A stretch of 52,476 nt of DNA from Antrodiella citrinella (Eukaryota > Basidiomycota > Agaricomycetes > Polyporales > Steccherinaceae): NCBI GenBank assembly GCA_004802725.1, contig SGPM01000188.1, forward strand, positions 1 through 52,476, written 5' to 3'. Both the position numbers and the translations under genes were made by a program. Of this stretch, positions 10,957 to 23,139 are shown in pieces; the stretch's first letter is position 1, and the number at the start of each line of letters is the position of its first letter. A model generated the notes under the pieces. That model ran no database searches and was not told where the DNA came from. It worked only from the letters and a program-made list of their open reading frames with translations.

Positions 10957-11843
10957 CTAGTACTGCTGACGGAACATGAACTGGAAACTGTACTGCTTGG
11001 TGTCCGGGTCCCAGTGCGACCAATTCCAGTACCCAGCATCGTCGGCCTCATCCTCAATCTCGCGAGCTGGGATACGGAAGGCAATAGTCTCATACGGCTC
11101 AGCGGCAACCTGAGGAAGGGGTGCCTCTTAGTAGATATTCGACTCGATACCGTCAAAAACACTCACGATGAGATACTGGTACGCCTTGTTAGGAGGCTCC
11201 CTCTTCTGCTCCCAAGCACTCATGAACCGTCTCCTAGGCTGCACGTCCCCCTTGATCTGCGGCAAATGCACCTGCACCATCATGCCCTCCTTCCCCGTAT
11301 CCCTATCTCGCACCTTCGTGACCCTGTACCCGGGTCGACCAATCTTGAGGAAGACTTTTCGCTGGACGTTGCTTTGTGTCGGGGCGATCATCAGCTGCGT
11401 CTCTTTCAAGTCCCGCGCCGCGCGGCGGGCGAGGTTCGTTTGGTGCTTCTTGCCTTGCGTGTGCGCGAGGTAGGAGCCTTCGTTCGTGTGCAGGGTGAGA
11501 CAGAGACGGCATTCTAGAGATCCGAGATGGTTGCGCAGGATATATGGGTCCTAGAAGAAGGATGGTATATGAGTATACGAGACGAAAAGGATATGAAATA
11601 CAATTACCTTAGCGAGGTCGATAGTCTCGAGAGCCAACTTTCGGAGACGTTCACGTCTGTCAACATTCGTCTCGGAGGCTCCTGCGACACCACCGCCACC
11701 AAACTTCGAACCAACACGATTCTGGGATGGACGTCAGTATACCATAGACAATCACAGTCGTCCGAAGAGTACGTACTTGGTAATCTACAAGATACTCATC
11801 CTCAGTATAAATATAGAGATGTCAGAAGACGAAACTCACCCAT
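10957..11843 (-). CDS. SF3A2: Splicing factor 3A subunit 2 (Prp11/SAP62)
   Basis: Exons in coding order are complement(11840..11843), (11777..11784), (11608..11721), (11167..11550) and (10957..11109), giving 220 residues. The first coding exon is ATGG and the second is only 8 nt; together they spell MDYQ, after which NRVGSKFGGGGVAG matches the family N-terminus exactly in phase. Next come RRERLRKLALETIDLAK, a U1-type C2H2 zinc finger (Cys56, Cys59, His72, His78 in ECRLCLTLH...YLAHTQGKKH), the KIGRPGYRVTK block, RRRFMSAWEQKREPP and the C-terminal AAEPYETIAFRIPAREIE. SF3A2 is part of the SF3a complex of U2 snRNP and helps place U2 at the branch point. The metazoan proline-rich tail is absent, as usual in fungi. 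Start codons of this gene and RRP5 are 280 bp apart, divergent. Confidence 0.93.
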
Positions 11844-12123
11844 TATTAAAAACTAAGCGATAAAGACGAGACAAATGAGAAGGGTAGCTCTTGAAAGACT
11901 TCAAGGATGGTCGCCGTCAGGAGACAAGCAGGAGGGCGTTCTAGCGCTCGATCGAGTGCTGTAGATCTCTTGCCCGATCCGCTTGAAAAAGTTGTGGCTA
12001 CAAAGTTGCAGCTTGTTACCTCGAACCTCTCCATAATCCCCATGAACCCAAATCCTTCTCGTTGTTGATTGGAACTTAGTACTTACTTGACTACCGTTTC
12101 GCTTCACGACCTATATCTCCAGC
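11844..12123. promoter_or_regulatory. Shared divergent promoter between SF3A2 and RRP5
   Basis: 280 bp lie between the opposing start codons of two constitutively needed genes. No clear TATA box is seen. The intergenic ORFs (11846-12107) read antisense through the promoter and have no domains. Confidence 0.4.
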
Positions 12124-15100
12124 ATGGCTCCTACCACTGGAAAGAAACGCCAATTGGACGAATCTTCCGCTCCGAAGGCAAAGAAAACGAAAGTTGATGA
12201 TTCAACGACACATGCAAAAACTAGCCCGGAGAAACTACTCCAGTCGACGTCAAATTTGGTCGCGGAGGAGGTTGATTTCCCTCGTGGAGGTGGGACGAGT
12301 TTCACACCTCTTGAGGTGAAAGCTATTCGCGCGGAGGCCGTCAAGGAAGCGAACGATGAGCTATTCGAGGTATGCATCCTAACGCGCCGCGTACAACAAG
12401 CTATGAACTCACCGCTTCGATTAGGACAAGTCTGAGAATAAGCGTCTGAAGCGCAAGAGAAAGTCGGAAGCAAAGTCTGCGGAGAAGTCGGGGAACAGCG
12501 ATGCAATTCGCGTCGAGCATCTCAATTACAAGGTAAGCTTGACCATCTGTTCCTGCCGTTGAACCTTTTCTTACTAATACTTCTCTGAAGCGTATTAATG
12601 TTGGGATGAAAATCCTTGCTCAAGTCGTCTCCGTGCAACCTCTAGGGCTCATTGTGGCATTGCCAAACCAGCTGATGGCGCATATCCCAATCACACATAT
12701 CTCCTCCGAGCTTACAAGCAAGTTGGAGTCTATGGGCGACGACTCTGATTCTTCTGAGGATGAAGACGAAGATGAAGACGCGGAAGAAGGGCCCAGCTCG
12801 AAGTCTCACGTCCCGGACCCATTCGATATGTTCCGCCCAGGACAGTATGTCCGTGCTGTAGTTTCTGCAGTTCATGCACAGGGCTCCACGGACCTATTTG
12901 TTGTCAGTCGGAACAGGGATGAACTGCACAAGGCTAGTCGACGCGTGGAGCTGAGTCTGATTCCGGAGAAAGTGAACGAGGGTGTAGCGAAGGCTGACTT
13001 GAAAGCTGGTTTCGTGCGTGGCCCTTTTATCTTGTAATGATGATTGCACGACTAACACTTTGCACACTAGACGTTGTCAGCAGCTGTCAAAAGTGTCGAA
13101 GACCATGGCTATATCCTAAACCTTGGTGTAGCCGATGCGTCTGGTTTCCTATCTTTCAGGGATGCCAAAAAGGGTCCCGAAAGGAAGCTCGGGGTGGGAT
13201 TCCTCCTCGATACCATTGTTACGAAGGTCTCTGGTCGGACAGTCACCGTAGGCGTGGATCCTGCTGCACTGACATCTACATCGGTGAGTAGCCTGAGTCA
13301 TATCTTCACGCATTGTATCCTTTTAATACTACATCCACAGCTGGGTGAAGTGTCTAACGTTACATCACTACTTCCAGGAGCGCTTGTGCAGTCACTCGTC
13401 ACTGCCGTTACACCCAGTGGTCTCAACCTGCAGATACTGGGTTACTACCAAGGCACTGTGGATCAACTGCACGGAGACGTAGAAAAATATCAGATTGGAC
13501 AGAAGGTCAAAGCCCGGATTCTATACGATATCGCAGGCTCATCCCCACCAAAATTCGCCCTGTCTTTGGCGGAGCATGTTGTGTCGCTGAGGAGCAAGAC
13601 TGTGCCAGGCACAGATGGATCTGAGGGTGTCCCAATACAAGACGCATATCCCATTGGTGCCGTCCTTGAAGCCGTCAAGGTTTCCAGAGTCGAGGCAGAG
13701 CGAGGTTTGATAGTAGAGGTCGGACCAGGTGTAGATGCTTTCGTGCATGTGAGTCGACACATCCAGCGACTTCTGGCAATTTGGCTCATTGAGAAACAGA
13801 TCTCGCGCACGTCGGATGAGCATGTACCGAGGCTGTCGTCGTCTTCAGGACCTTGGAAAGTCGGAACCATCCACCGAGCTCGCATAACGGGCTACTTTGC
13901 CTTCGACGGTTTGTTGCAGTTATCGCTGCGACCTTCAGTCCTGGCGCAGAAATTCTTGCAAGTCGGTGAAGTTCAACCCGGCGAGATTATCCGTGGTACT
14001 GTCAAGAAGTTGACGGATGGTGCGCTGTTTGTGTCGATATCAGGCAACGTTGATGGAGTCATATGGCCGAATCATTATGCGGACATCAAGCTCAAGCATC
14101 CACAGAAGCGATTCAAAGCGGGCGGTAGCATCAAATGTCGGGTAAGAATCGTCGTCGTTGTATTATGAAAATGTCTGCTAACTTTCAGCCAGGTGCTGAC
14201 CGTAGATGTGGAGAAGAAACGCATAGCGCTCACTGCCAAGAAGTCGCTCATCGAGTCCACCCTTCCTATAGTCTCACAACTTGAGGATGTGAAAGTCGGG
14301 ATTATCACGCACGCCGTAGTATTCAGAGCGTCAGAGAAAGTTCTGCAGGTCGAGTTCTACAACGGTTTGAAGGCAGTCGTACCCGCACGTGAAGTCAGGT
14401 AAGGGTTTCAGTACCACCCGTCCTTCACAGTACGCTAACAAAATGCAACAGTGAGACGAATGTTGGCTTCCTTCCACAAGCATTCCCTGCTGGCAAAGTT
14501 GTGCAAGTACGCATATTATCTGTGGAATCCGACACCTCCCGTATCATAGCAAGTATCAAGCAAGCTTCTGCGAACTGGAAATCAGCTATCACGGATGTCA
14601 GCGAAGTTGAGATCGGCCACTCCGTGGAAGGAACAATTTCAGACATACAAAAGGACAAGCTCATCATTACGCTCCAGCCAACACAAGTCAAAGCTCTTCT
14701 GTCCTTCACCAATCTCGCCAACCGTCGAGGAGTCCCCGTGTCTCAATTGCGTGCATCCCTCAAAGTTGGCGACAAGCTTCAGGATCTGGTGGTTACTACT
14801 CGCAATGCTGAGAAAGGATTTGTCCTTGTTGCGACCAAACCAAAAGAAACTGCTGGCATTGAGAAAGGTCTCACTCTGGATAACGTGAAGGTTGGCCAGA
14901 TCGTCGGAGGCCGTGTCTTACGCCATATCCGCGTCGGTGCTTTGGTCAAGGTGTCCACCCATATCACCGGTTTACTGCATCCGACAGATGTCAGCGATGA
15001 CTACGAGGCTGGAAAGCCGTTCCCTTCTGACGGTTCCATTATCAAGGCCGTAGTGCTCTCCATTGATAGAGAGCAGAAGCAGCTTGCACTGTCCACTCGC

Positions 15101-17308
15101 CCTTCACGTGTAGAAAAACACCTCGATGACCCAGTAATCGATGCAGAGATCAAGGCTTTTGAGGATCTGAAGGTCGGGCAGACCGTTAGAGGCTTCATCA
15201 AGAGTGTAGCAGCGCACGGACTCTTCGTCACACTCGGTCGCGGAATCGATGCTCGCGTACAAATTAGGAACCTTTTCGATGATGTGAGTAGTATCACTGG
15301 CCCTTCGAGATGACACCCAGTCTGACTCTTTCTATAGTTCGTCAAAGATTGGCAGGGTCGATTCGTCGCAGATCAATTGGTGAAAGGTCGCATCCTGAGG
15401 TACGTGAATGCGTCCGCCCATAATGCATATAGTATTCATGCGTGACTTTAGCGTTGACACGGAGAAAAAACAAGTCGAAATGACATTTCGCACTACTGAC
15501 GCAGCGGAGGGCTCGAAGGTAGGCCTCACACTTGGCGACTTGTCCGAAGGTCAAAAAGTCGATGGAATCGTCAGGAAGATCGAAGACTACGGCCTGTTCA
15601 TCGAGGTCAACGGAAGCAAGCTGCGAGGTCTTTGCCATAAGTCGGAGGTAAGAATACACATCTCATAGAGGTATGCATACTCATCTTGGTGATTAGATAT
15701 CGGACAACAAAGACGCGGATATCACGATGGCTTTGCGAAGCTTCCGGGAAAGCGATCATGTCAAAGTGATCGTATTGTCCGTTGACTTGGAAAAGCGACG
15801 CCTCTCATTCGGTCTCAAGCCTTCTTATTTTGGAGAGGTTGACTTTCAAGAAGACCAAGATGTTGATGCCGATGATGTACCTGAATCGCTGGGCGTCGTT
15901 GGTGCTGATGACGATTCAGACAGTGATAACGGTGTTGTCGAGGACGATGACGATGTGGAGGCGGACGCGGACGACGATGCTGATGCTGATGCTATGGACG
16001 AGGACGAAGATGAGGACGATATCGTGGCGACCGATATCCCAGCAGACCTCTTCAAAACAGGCGGATCTCAACCTGCCCAAGTCAAAAGTATTTTGCCGTC
16101 ACAGACCCTCGATCTAGGTTCTGGTTTCCAGTGGAACGCGAGAGACACTCAGGATGAGGACATTAGCATGGCTTCGGAATCCGACGAGGGGGGAGAAGAA
16201 GCGCAGCTCTCGCAGCCCAAAAAACGGAAACGCAAAGAGATTGAGCAGGATCTCACCGCGGACATGCACACCAAGACGCCAGAGTCCAACTCAGATTTTG
16301 AGCGACTTTTGCTCGGCTCACCTAGTTCTTCGTTCTTATGGGTGCAATATATGTCCTTCCAACTGCAACTTTCCGAAGTGGAGAAAGCCCGAGAGATCGC
16401 ACGGCGTGCACTGAAGACTATCAACTTCCGTGAAGAACAAGAAAAGCTGAACGTATGGCTTGCGTGGCTAAACTTGGAGAACGTATACGGGACGGACGAG
16501 TCATTGGACTCCACATTCAAGGATGCAGCGCGGCATATGGATTCTAAGACAGTACATCTTCGCATGGCAGCTATCTTTGAGCAAAGCGAGAGATTCGATG
16601 TGAGAACATCCTCTATATAATACAAAGTCTTCGTTGTCTGACACACCCCCAGAAAGCGCAGGAGCAATTCACGAAGACTTGCAAGAAATTTGGACAAAGT
16701 TCAAAAGTCTGGACGCTGTTTGGGGAGTATTACCTCAAGCGTGGAGATTTGGAAGCAGCTCGCAAGCTTCTCCCGCGAAGCCTGCAGAGTCTCGAGAAAC
16801 GCAAACGTAGGTCATATGCAGTCATGCTACGAGTCGTGTCGCTGATGCGAGATCGTACCACTAGACTTGAAGACCATCTCCAAATTCGCTTACTTGGAGT
16901 ACAAGTTTGGCGATGCTGAGCGAGGAAAGACTATCTTCGAAGGTATCGTGGATTCACATCCGAAGCGATGGGATCTGTGGTCAATCTACCTGGATATGGA
17001 GGCGGGTCAAGGTGACATTGCAAGCATCCGGTACATCATACGCGATTTCCAACCCACCGCAAATTTCTCAATGTTTTTTTTCAGGAATCTGTTTGATCGT
17101 CTGTTTGCGTTGAAGATGACGAGTCACAAAGCGAAGTACGTACATCTACTTTGTGTGTAGACTATGACTGACACTGAGATTACATAGGGCGTTCTTCAAG
17201 AAGTGGCTGGAACTTGAGAGACGTCTGGGCGACGAGGAAGGTCAGAATGCAGTGAAGGCGAAGGCGATAGAGTGGACACAGCGTGCTGCCCACGTTCCCT
17301 CATCGTAA
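12124..17308 (+). CDS. RRP5: rRNA biogenesis protein RRP5 (PDCD11 homologue)
   Basis: Fifteen exons: 12124..12369, 12425..12532, 12591..13013, 13071..13283, 13341..13748, 13800..14141, 14193..14398, 14452..15283, 15338..15399, 15452..15647, 15697..16599, 16653..16806, 16865..17030, 17085..17135, 17188..17308. All phases agree, giving 1476 residues. The N-terminus is Lys-rich. Residues about 120-1050 hold an array of S1 RNA-binding repeats (for example [79 protein letters not shown]). An acidic Asp/Glu tract follows (15840-16020). The C-terminus has HAT/TPR-like repeats ([39 protein letters not shown]). In yeast, Rrp5 acts in both 40S and 60S pre-rRNA processing in the nucleolus. The protein is shorter than yeast or human RRP5. 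One intron (13749-13799, 51 nt) is in frame without stops. Confidence 0.92.
15840..16030 (+). repeat. Acidic GAT/GAC/GAG repeat tract in RRP5
   Basis: A run of Asp/Glu codons with GATGCTGAT-type repeats separates the S1 array from the HAT repeats. It encodes an acidic linker and produces Ser-rich shadow frames on the reverse strand. Confidence 0.75.
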
Positions 17309-17501
17309 TCTATACATCGTGATCTATACATAGATGTTTTGACTAGGAACTCCAGGACCTCAATTTATTCAACCTGCAAGACTACAATGTACAATGGAAA
17401 GTAGGTAACGAAGGACATATTATATAGTGAGATATGCAAACGAAAAGAGCGCGACAAATGACTGGACAAGGTAGGGTATATCTCAAGGATAAATAGGATG
17501 A

Positions 17502-20500
17502 CTATGAACGCGACCTCGTTCGATTATGCCCTACGGGACTTGTGTTATCGAATTCGTTCAATGGCCGTCGGGTGCTCATTGAACTTGCTAGCTGCCGCTG
17601 CCAATCGTCAAGCTCGCTTGATAGATGCTCGAATGCCATAGCGTTTTCTGAGCTGGAAGTGCTCAGTCGACGCTCGGAGACGCCTGATATTGGACGGCCG
17701 TGGCCAAAGGTAGGCTGATCCACCTCCAACAGCAAGCCGATTTTATGCGAAAGTTGCTCGTTCTCGCGCTTCAAGTTCGTGTTCTCGTTGCTGAGCTGCT
17801 CTAGCAGTGTCTCGTCGTGACCACCGCGAGCAACGACCAAAGAGTTCTGCATCCGCTCTACATCCTGCTCCAACTCCTCGATTCGTGAAAGACGCTCATC
17901 GGATTCGCGTTGAGAGAGAATGACGGTCTCCCTCATGTGTTCTAGGTCTTGCTCCAAGGTGTCGATACGCAAGCGAAGCTCACGATTGTCACCGTTGAGA
18001 CGCTGTACCTGGCGTTGGGCATCGGAGAGCTGGTTGCGCAGAATCTCGTGGGCACCATCGTCTGACGACGGAGTGCCTCGTCCGTTGATACCACGGATAC
18101 GTGAGCCCGGTTCTGTGCTTGACGAGCGATCCAACTCAGTTTGCATCGTCTGGTTGAGAACCTTCTGCTTCGTCAGCTCATCCTTCATCTTGCGCATCAT
18201 CTTCTCAGTGCCCCTGCTGAATGGTTAAACAATCATGACCAGGTGCAATGAATGAAGAAGACATACTTGACATAGTGGACGGCGAGCTGATAATCCTCCT
18301 CCAATTGCTGCAAACGACCCTTGTAGCTGGTCTCCGTCTCCTCAAGCTTGCGTTCAGCTTCTTCTGCCCGCGCCTCAGCGGCACTGCTGTCGCCAATACT
18401 CTGCCCTGTCGAAGAAGTCTGGAGACGCTCGATATCTCCGGACAGAGACTCCAGCTGCGCCTCTGCCTCGCGCTTTTGTTGAGTGACACGTTGCAACTCC
18501 CGCTCGGACCGTTCATGCATACGTGTCCGGTTGACGAGCTGCTCCTCCAACTCGGCAACACGGGAAGACGAAGCGCCGTTGTCCCTGGACGACATCTCCC
18601 CTTCGACGATGCCATTCTCTGCCAAGTATTTCCGCAGAGTATCGTGGCGGACGTCGGCACTCGAAGCAGCATTGACCTTCTCTCGCAGTTGGGCGTCCTT
18701 AGCGGCGAGATCCCGCCGTAATCGGCCACTATCAGCAAGGGCACTAGAAAGTTGTGTACGCAGACCGACGATCTGTGACCGGAGCGTCATGCCCTCAACT
18801 TCCATTTCGCCGACTTTCTGACGTTCCTGTGAGACCTGCTGCTGAGCTTCCTCGGTGAGTCGCGAGGCCTCCTTGAGCATGTCTCGGAGTGATGAGATCT
18901 CCCCCTCCATGGCGCTGACCTTCTCGGCATGGCCGCGAGAAGCGCGATCCTCGTCACTCTTCAGGTCACGGTGAGTATCCAGTAATTCGCCCAACCCACC
19001 AGTGGTGAGAGCCCTAAGCGCATCGGCCTCCTGGCGGGACTTCGCCCATGAGTTTTCGGCATCCAACATCCGGCTCCGAGCGGCGTCGATCTCGCTGTTG
19101 CGTGCCTCGAGCTCTCCACGAAGTTCGGCAAAGTCCGTCTCCAGTTGAGCGATCTGGTCGCGCGCACGCTGATGCTGGGTGTCGACCTCCTCCGCCCGTG
19201 CAGAAGCAGCCTGCAATGCAGTCTTTGCCTGTTCCAAAGCGCGTATATGCTGATCACGAGTTACAATCAACTCCTCCAATTGTGATTCAGCCTTCATCTG
19301 CTCCGCTTCTCTCTGCTGCAAAAGAGATGACTGAGCTAGCAGCTTATCTGATTGCTCCCGCAGCGCATTCTCAAGATCCACTTGTCTGTCCCGGAGAGAA
19401 CTGTGGCTTTGGATGGTCCTCTGGTGGATCTCATGAACGGAGTCGGCGCGCTTCGAAGAGTCGTCGGCTCGCGACTCAGCTTGCTCAAGCAAAGTCGTCT
19501 GCAGCGCTAGCGACTCGCTCAGCTCAGACACCTTGCGATCCCGATCAGCTTGCTCTGCAGTGGCAACAGCGAGCTGGCTCTCTAACTCGGCAATACGGTC
19601 CTTGTCCATCCGTGATACATCCGAAGTGGAGTTAGCCTCTAGAGCGGCCAACTTCGCGCGATAATAGGCAGCCTCCTGTAGGGCACTGGCACGAATCTTC
19701 TCGGCCTCCTCGACGCGCTCCGACGCCACCTTTGACTGCTCGACAATGGTGGTCTGCAGAAATGCTTCTGTAAGATACAGGCAACGGTGGATTACGAAAT
19801 GTACACACCTGGAGCTTCGCCTTCAGATGCTTCAAGTTCATGACCATCTCAGCAACCTTACGGCCATCAATATCATCGTCCTCCGCGTCCAAACTCAAGT
19901 CTTCCGCATCAGCATAGACGAAGCCAGAACGAGAAGCCTTTGAGAGGGCCGCTTTCATCCAGACTTCCCTCTTCTTTAGCGCCTCCATATCTGCTTCCTT
20001 TTCCTTCAAGTCGCGAATAAGGTCAGCGGTGATATTGCCAGTAGAGCCAGCCTTCGTGTATCCGTTAGGTCCGTTCGCAGGTGACGCTGGCTTTTGTCCG
20101 TAAAAGCCGTCCAACGATGGTTTCCCAACAGAGGGCGAGACACTTCTAGCCACAACACCATTGATGCCCATGGCTGCGCTTGCCATACTCAGCGGTTGCT
20201 GTTGAATGTATGGGTCACCATTCTGGATGGGGGAAATGGCGCGGTTCGAACTGAATGTCGTCGGACTCCTCGCACGAGCTTGTTCGGGAGACATGGCACG
20301 TTCGCCGGAGATGATCATCTCCGCTGCGCGTTCATCATCAAGCTCGTCTCCGTCTTCACGTCGAGGTCGCTGAGGAGGCTTGGCTTTGACAGGTGCTCCG
20401 GGATGAGCGGTGCCGTTGGGCTGGGGACGTGCTCCGTTCGGCGAGGTCATTGCTCGGCGCGCCTCATCTGCATCTGTCCGCTGTTCGATTGAAGAGACGG

Positions 20501-22389
20501 CACGTCCGTTGACACCATCTTCCGGGGACGAGGGCCGTGGTCCTTGAGTAGGAGCCTGTACGGTGACGGAGGACTTTCGGCTAGGTCCAGTAGGCGGTCC
20601 GGGAGGTGGTGCCTTGTTCGAGTCGGGATACTTGATGTGTTCTGAAAAGGTGATACATCAGCATGGCGGATAACATTGGGTATGCAAGACGCACTCGTAT
20701 CTAGCACATGAACCTGATTATGATCTTCGGGCTTAGCAGGGTTCAGTGACTCTCCTCCAAGGCCTCCCAGAACGAATACCCTGCTGCCCATCGACGCCAT
20801 AGCATGTCCAGATCGGGCGGTCGGCGTGGGTCCCATTTTTTGGAACATATACCATCTTTGGTCTGTCAAGCAAACCAGTAAGGGTATGGTTTCGGGAAAT
20901 CAGAAATCAAACTCACTCGAAAGCTTGAACGCCCCGAGATCACCGAGGTCTTTGCCGTCCACCCCTCTGCCTCCGAAAACATAGACGACATCATCCACCA
21001 GAGCAGCTGCATGTCCTTCTCTTGGTGATGGGATAAATCCGATGCAGTTTAACTCTGACCATGTACGAGTGTTGGTATCAAAGACCCAGGTATCATTGTA
21101 GTGGTATTGACAATCGGTTCCACCGAAACTGAATGAAGGTTTAGTGAAACTTCGGACAGATTTCCGAAATATCCTCACAGAATGATTCGATCGCCGTGGG
21201 TAACGCAGATATGTCCTGTTCGTTGAGCGGGCCGTGGAGATCCCTCAACTGGTTCAACGTGCTCCCAAGCGGCTTTCGTGCGAACTGTGACTAGTAAGAG
21301 CTGATTCACAATTCCAAAAGGCGAAGTACGTACGAGGATTGAGGTCAAAAGCCCACAGGTCATTCAAGAATTCGCCATCAACTTGGCCTCCAAACATGTA
21401 GAACTTGGAGCCAACCATAGTTACCGCATGTCCGTACCGACCGACCGGAGCGGAACCATGTACAGCTACCTTTGTCCATTCACGAGAAACTGAAAGGCCG
21501 TTAAAAGGCATACATGTCTTATGAAGCGATTGACATACCCAAGTTCAACAGATACAGCCCATCATCCTGCTTGTCTCCCGGCTTCGCCTTGCTGTTCGTC
21601 TTTGTATCGCCTCCCCATACGATCAAAACACTCCCTACTAGCGCACTTGCATGGCCTACTCGAGGTGAAGGGACCTCTCCAGCCGTTTGCAGCAAGGTTG
21701 CAGACAAGTCTCGTGTTGAAAACAAATATAGATCGTTCCTGACGGTCTCCCGAACTAGACCACCAAAGAGAAATAGCTCTCCGGTAGCAGTCGCCGTAGC
21801 GGGAAGTGCGTGGCCATAGCGAGGAAATGGAGAGGGAGAGGGAGAAGTAGGAGGGGCAACACCAGGTTTCGGCAATGTTGCAGGAGGAGGCAACATAAGC
21901 CGGCGCTGAGACCATGGATATGCCGGTCGTTGGGGAGCAGGCTGCTGAGTGGATGGCTGGGGTGGTTGTCCCTGCTGTTGAGTTGCTTGCTGAGGCTGCG
22001 ATACGACTGGTTGGTGGGCGCCATTGACAATGGGCGCACCAGTACTTGGGCTTCCGTTCCGTGGCTGTCCCTGACGCTGTTGAACTTGTGCAGGATTTAC
22101 GGGCTGTCCGTTCTGCACCAAGGAGGGGCTTGAACGTCCGTTGAGTCCGCTACCGTAAATTTTATGTATGAGCATCAAGAAAGAGGTCGTTGATTGCGGC
22201 TGCTGCCAGCACATGTGGGTGTGTTTCTGGGACTTACGAATCATAGCTGGTTTCCTTTGCCAGCGGTTTCTGAACCATTGGCTGAGCTCCCTGCAGTTGA
22301 GATAGTGCTGCACTTGGAGATTGCGCGACGGTAACATTGGGATTGGAGGGAGCTTGAGCATGCTGCTTCTTCCTGGAGAAGAAGGACAT
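17502..22389 (-). CDS. Tea1-like kelch-repeat / coiled-coil polarity protein
   Basis: Nine exons in coding order on the reverse strand: 22238..22389, 21539..22149, 21334..21489, 21179..21284, 20917..21128, 20695..20862, 19809..20641, 18267..19753, 17502..18213; phases agree, 1478 residues. Residues 1-150 are Gln/Pro-rich. About 165-470 are six kelch repeats ([10 protein letters not shown]...[15 protein letters not shown]...[17 protein letters not shown]...[17 protein letters not shown]...[17 protein letters not shown]...VFVLGG), forming a beta-propeller. A disordered linker follows, then a coiled coil from about 700 to 1450 ([14 protein letters not shown] near its end). This is the architecture of fission-yeast Tea1/Tea3, cell-end markers carried on microtubule tips. 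That role is inferred from architecture. A degraded copy lies directly upstream in the same orientation. Confidence 0.88.
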
Positions 22390-23139
22390 TCTTCTGGACC
22401 TGTTTCCCAGAATGGACGGTATGGCTGCTGCGTAGCGGTTGCCCTCGGATTAAGAATGAGAGAAAAAGGATGTGTGGGGGCCAGGGGGAGGACTGAGCAC
22501 AGCCAGGACGTCAAGCAGTCCCGCCTAGAGAGGGAGGAGGTATGAAGCAAGTAGCCAAAGTTCACAAGCGCTCGCTTGATTGCTCAAGTTGCCGTTCCTG
22601 GGCAGCGAACACCCCCGTAAGCACTCGCTGATCCCCGTCGTCTCTCTTTTCTCAACGTCTTCGTCGACCTCAACTTATGAATACACAGAGTTCACGTCTT
22701 TCTCATTAGTATGTCACGATCATCCCTAAAGTCCCGCTGCCGACGAGTCTCAACGTCGTTCTCAACACAAGCGCCGGCATTATCGCGAACACTTGTCGGC
22801 CCTAGCAACGGCGCATAGGGATTGTTCACCACCGTCGACAGATCTCGCACAACCGAGTCACCGTATGGAAATCTGTTGCGTGTATCGCCGTCTGGCCGCC
22901 ATCTGCAAAAAGGCCCAAACACACATGCACAGCATGCGACGTGCGTCGAAATTAGCACATACTATATCCATGATCGTGAACAGTTGTTGTTCGACAGTGT
23001 ACACATCCGATACATGTCATTGTCCGAAGATCATTACATTGTTAGTAACATTTGATCAATGCACGATGGACGTTGAACGTTGCAAGATTCCGGTGCCAGC
23101 TACTTGCCTATGATTGGGCGGAGACAGAAGGCCCGCGGT
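22390..23139. other. Upstream region of the Tea1-like gene, no supported gene
   Basis: This stretch lies between the intact kelch gene and the degraded copy. A reverse frame (22692-22958) begins with a GTG rather than ATG and has no recognised domain. It may contain the remnant 3' portion of the degraded kelch copy as well as the promoter of the intact one. Confidence 0.4.

Noticed and set aside
13749..13799. In-frame 51-nt segment of RRP5 treated as coding
   Set aside because: It has perfect GTGAGT and CAG ends, and removing it restores the VH-ISR S1-repeat sequence; taken as an intron, although retention would stay open.
19048..19635. 195-codon forward frame inside the Tea1-like gene
   Set aside because: Antisense of the coiled-coil exon, whose regular codon pattern opens the opposite strand.
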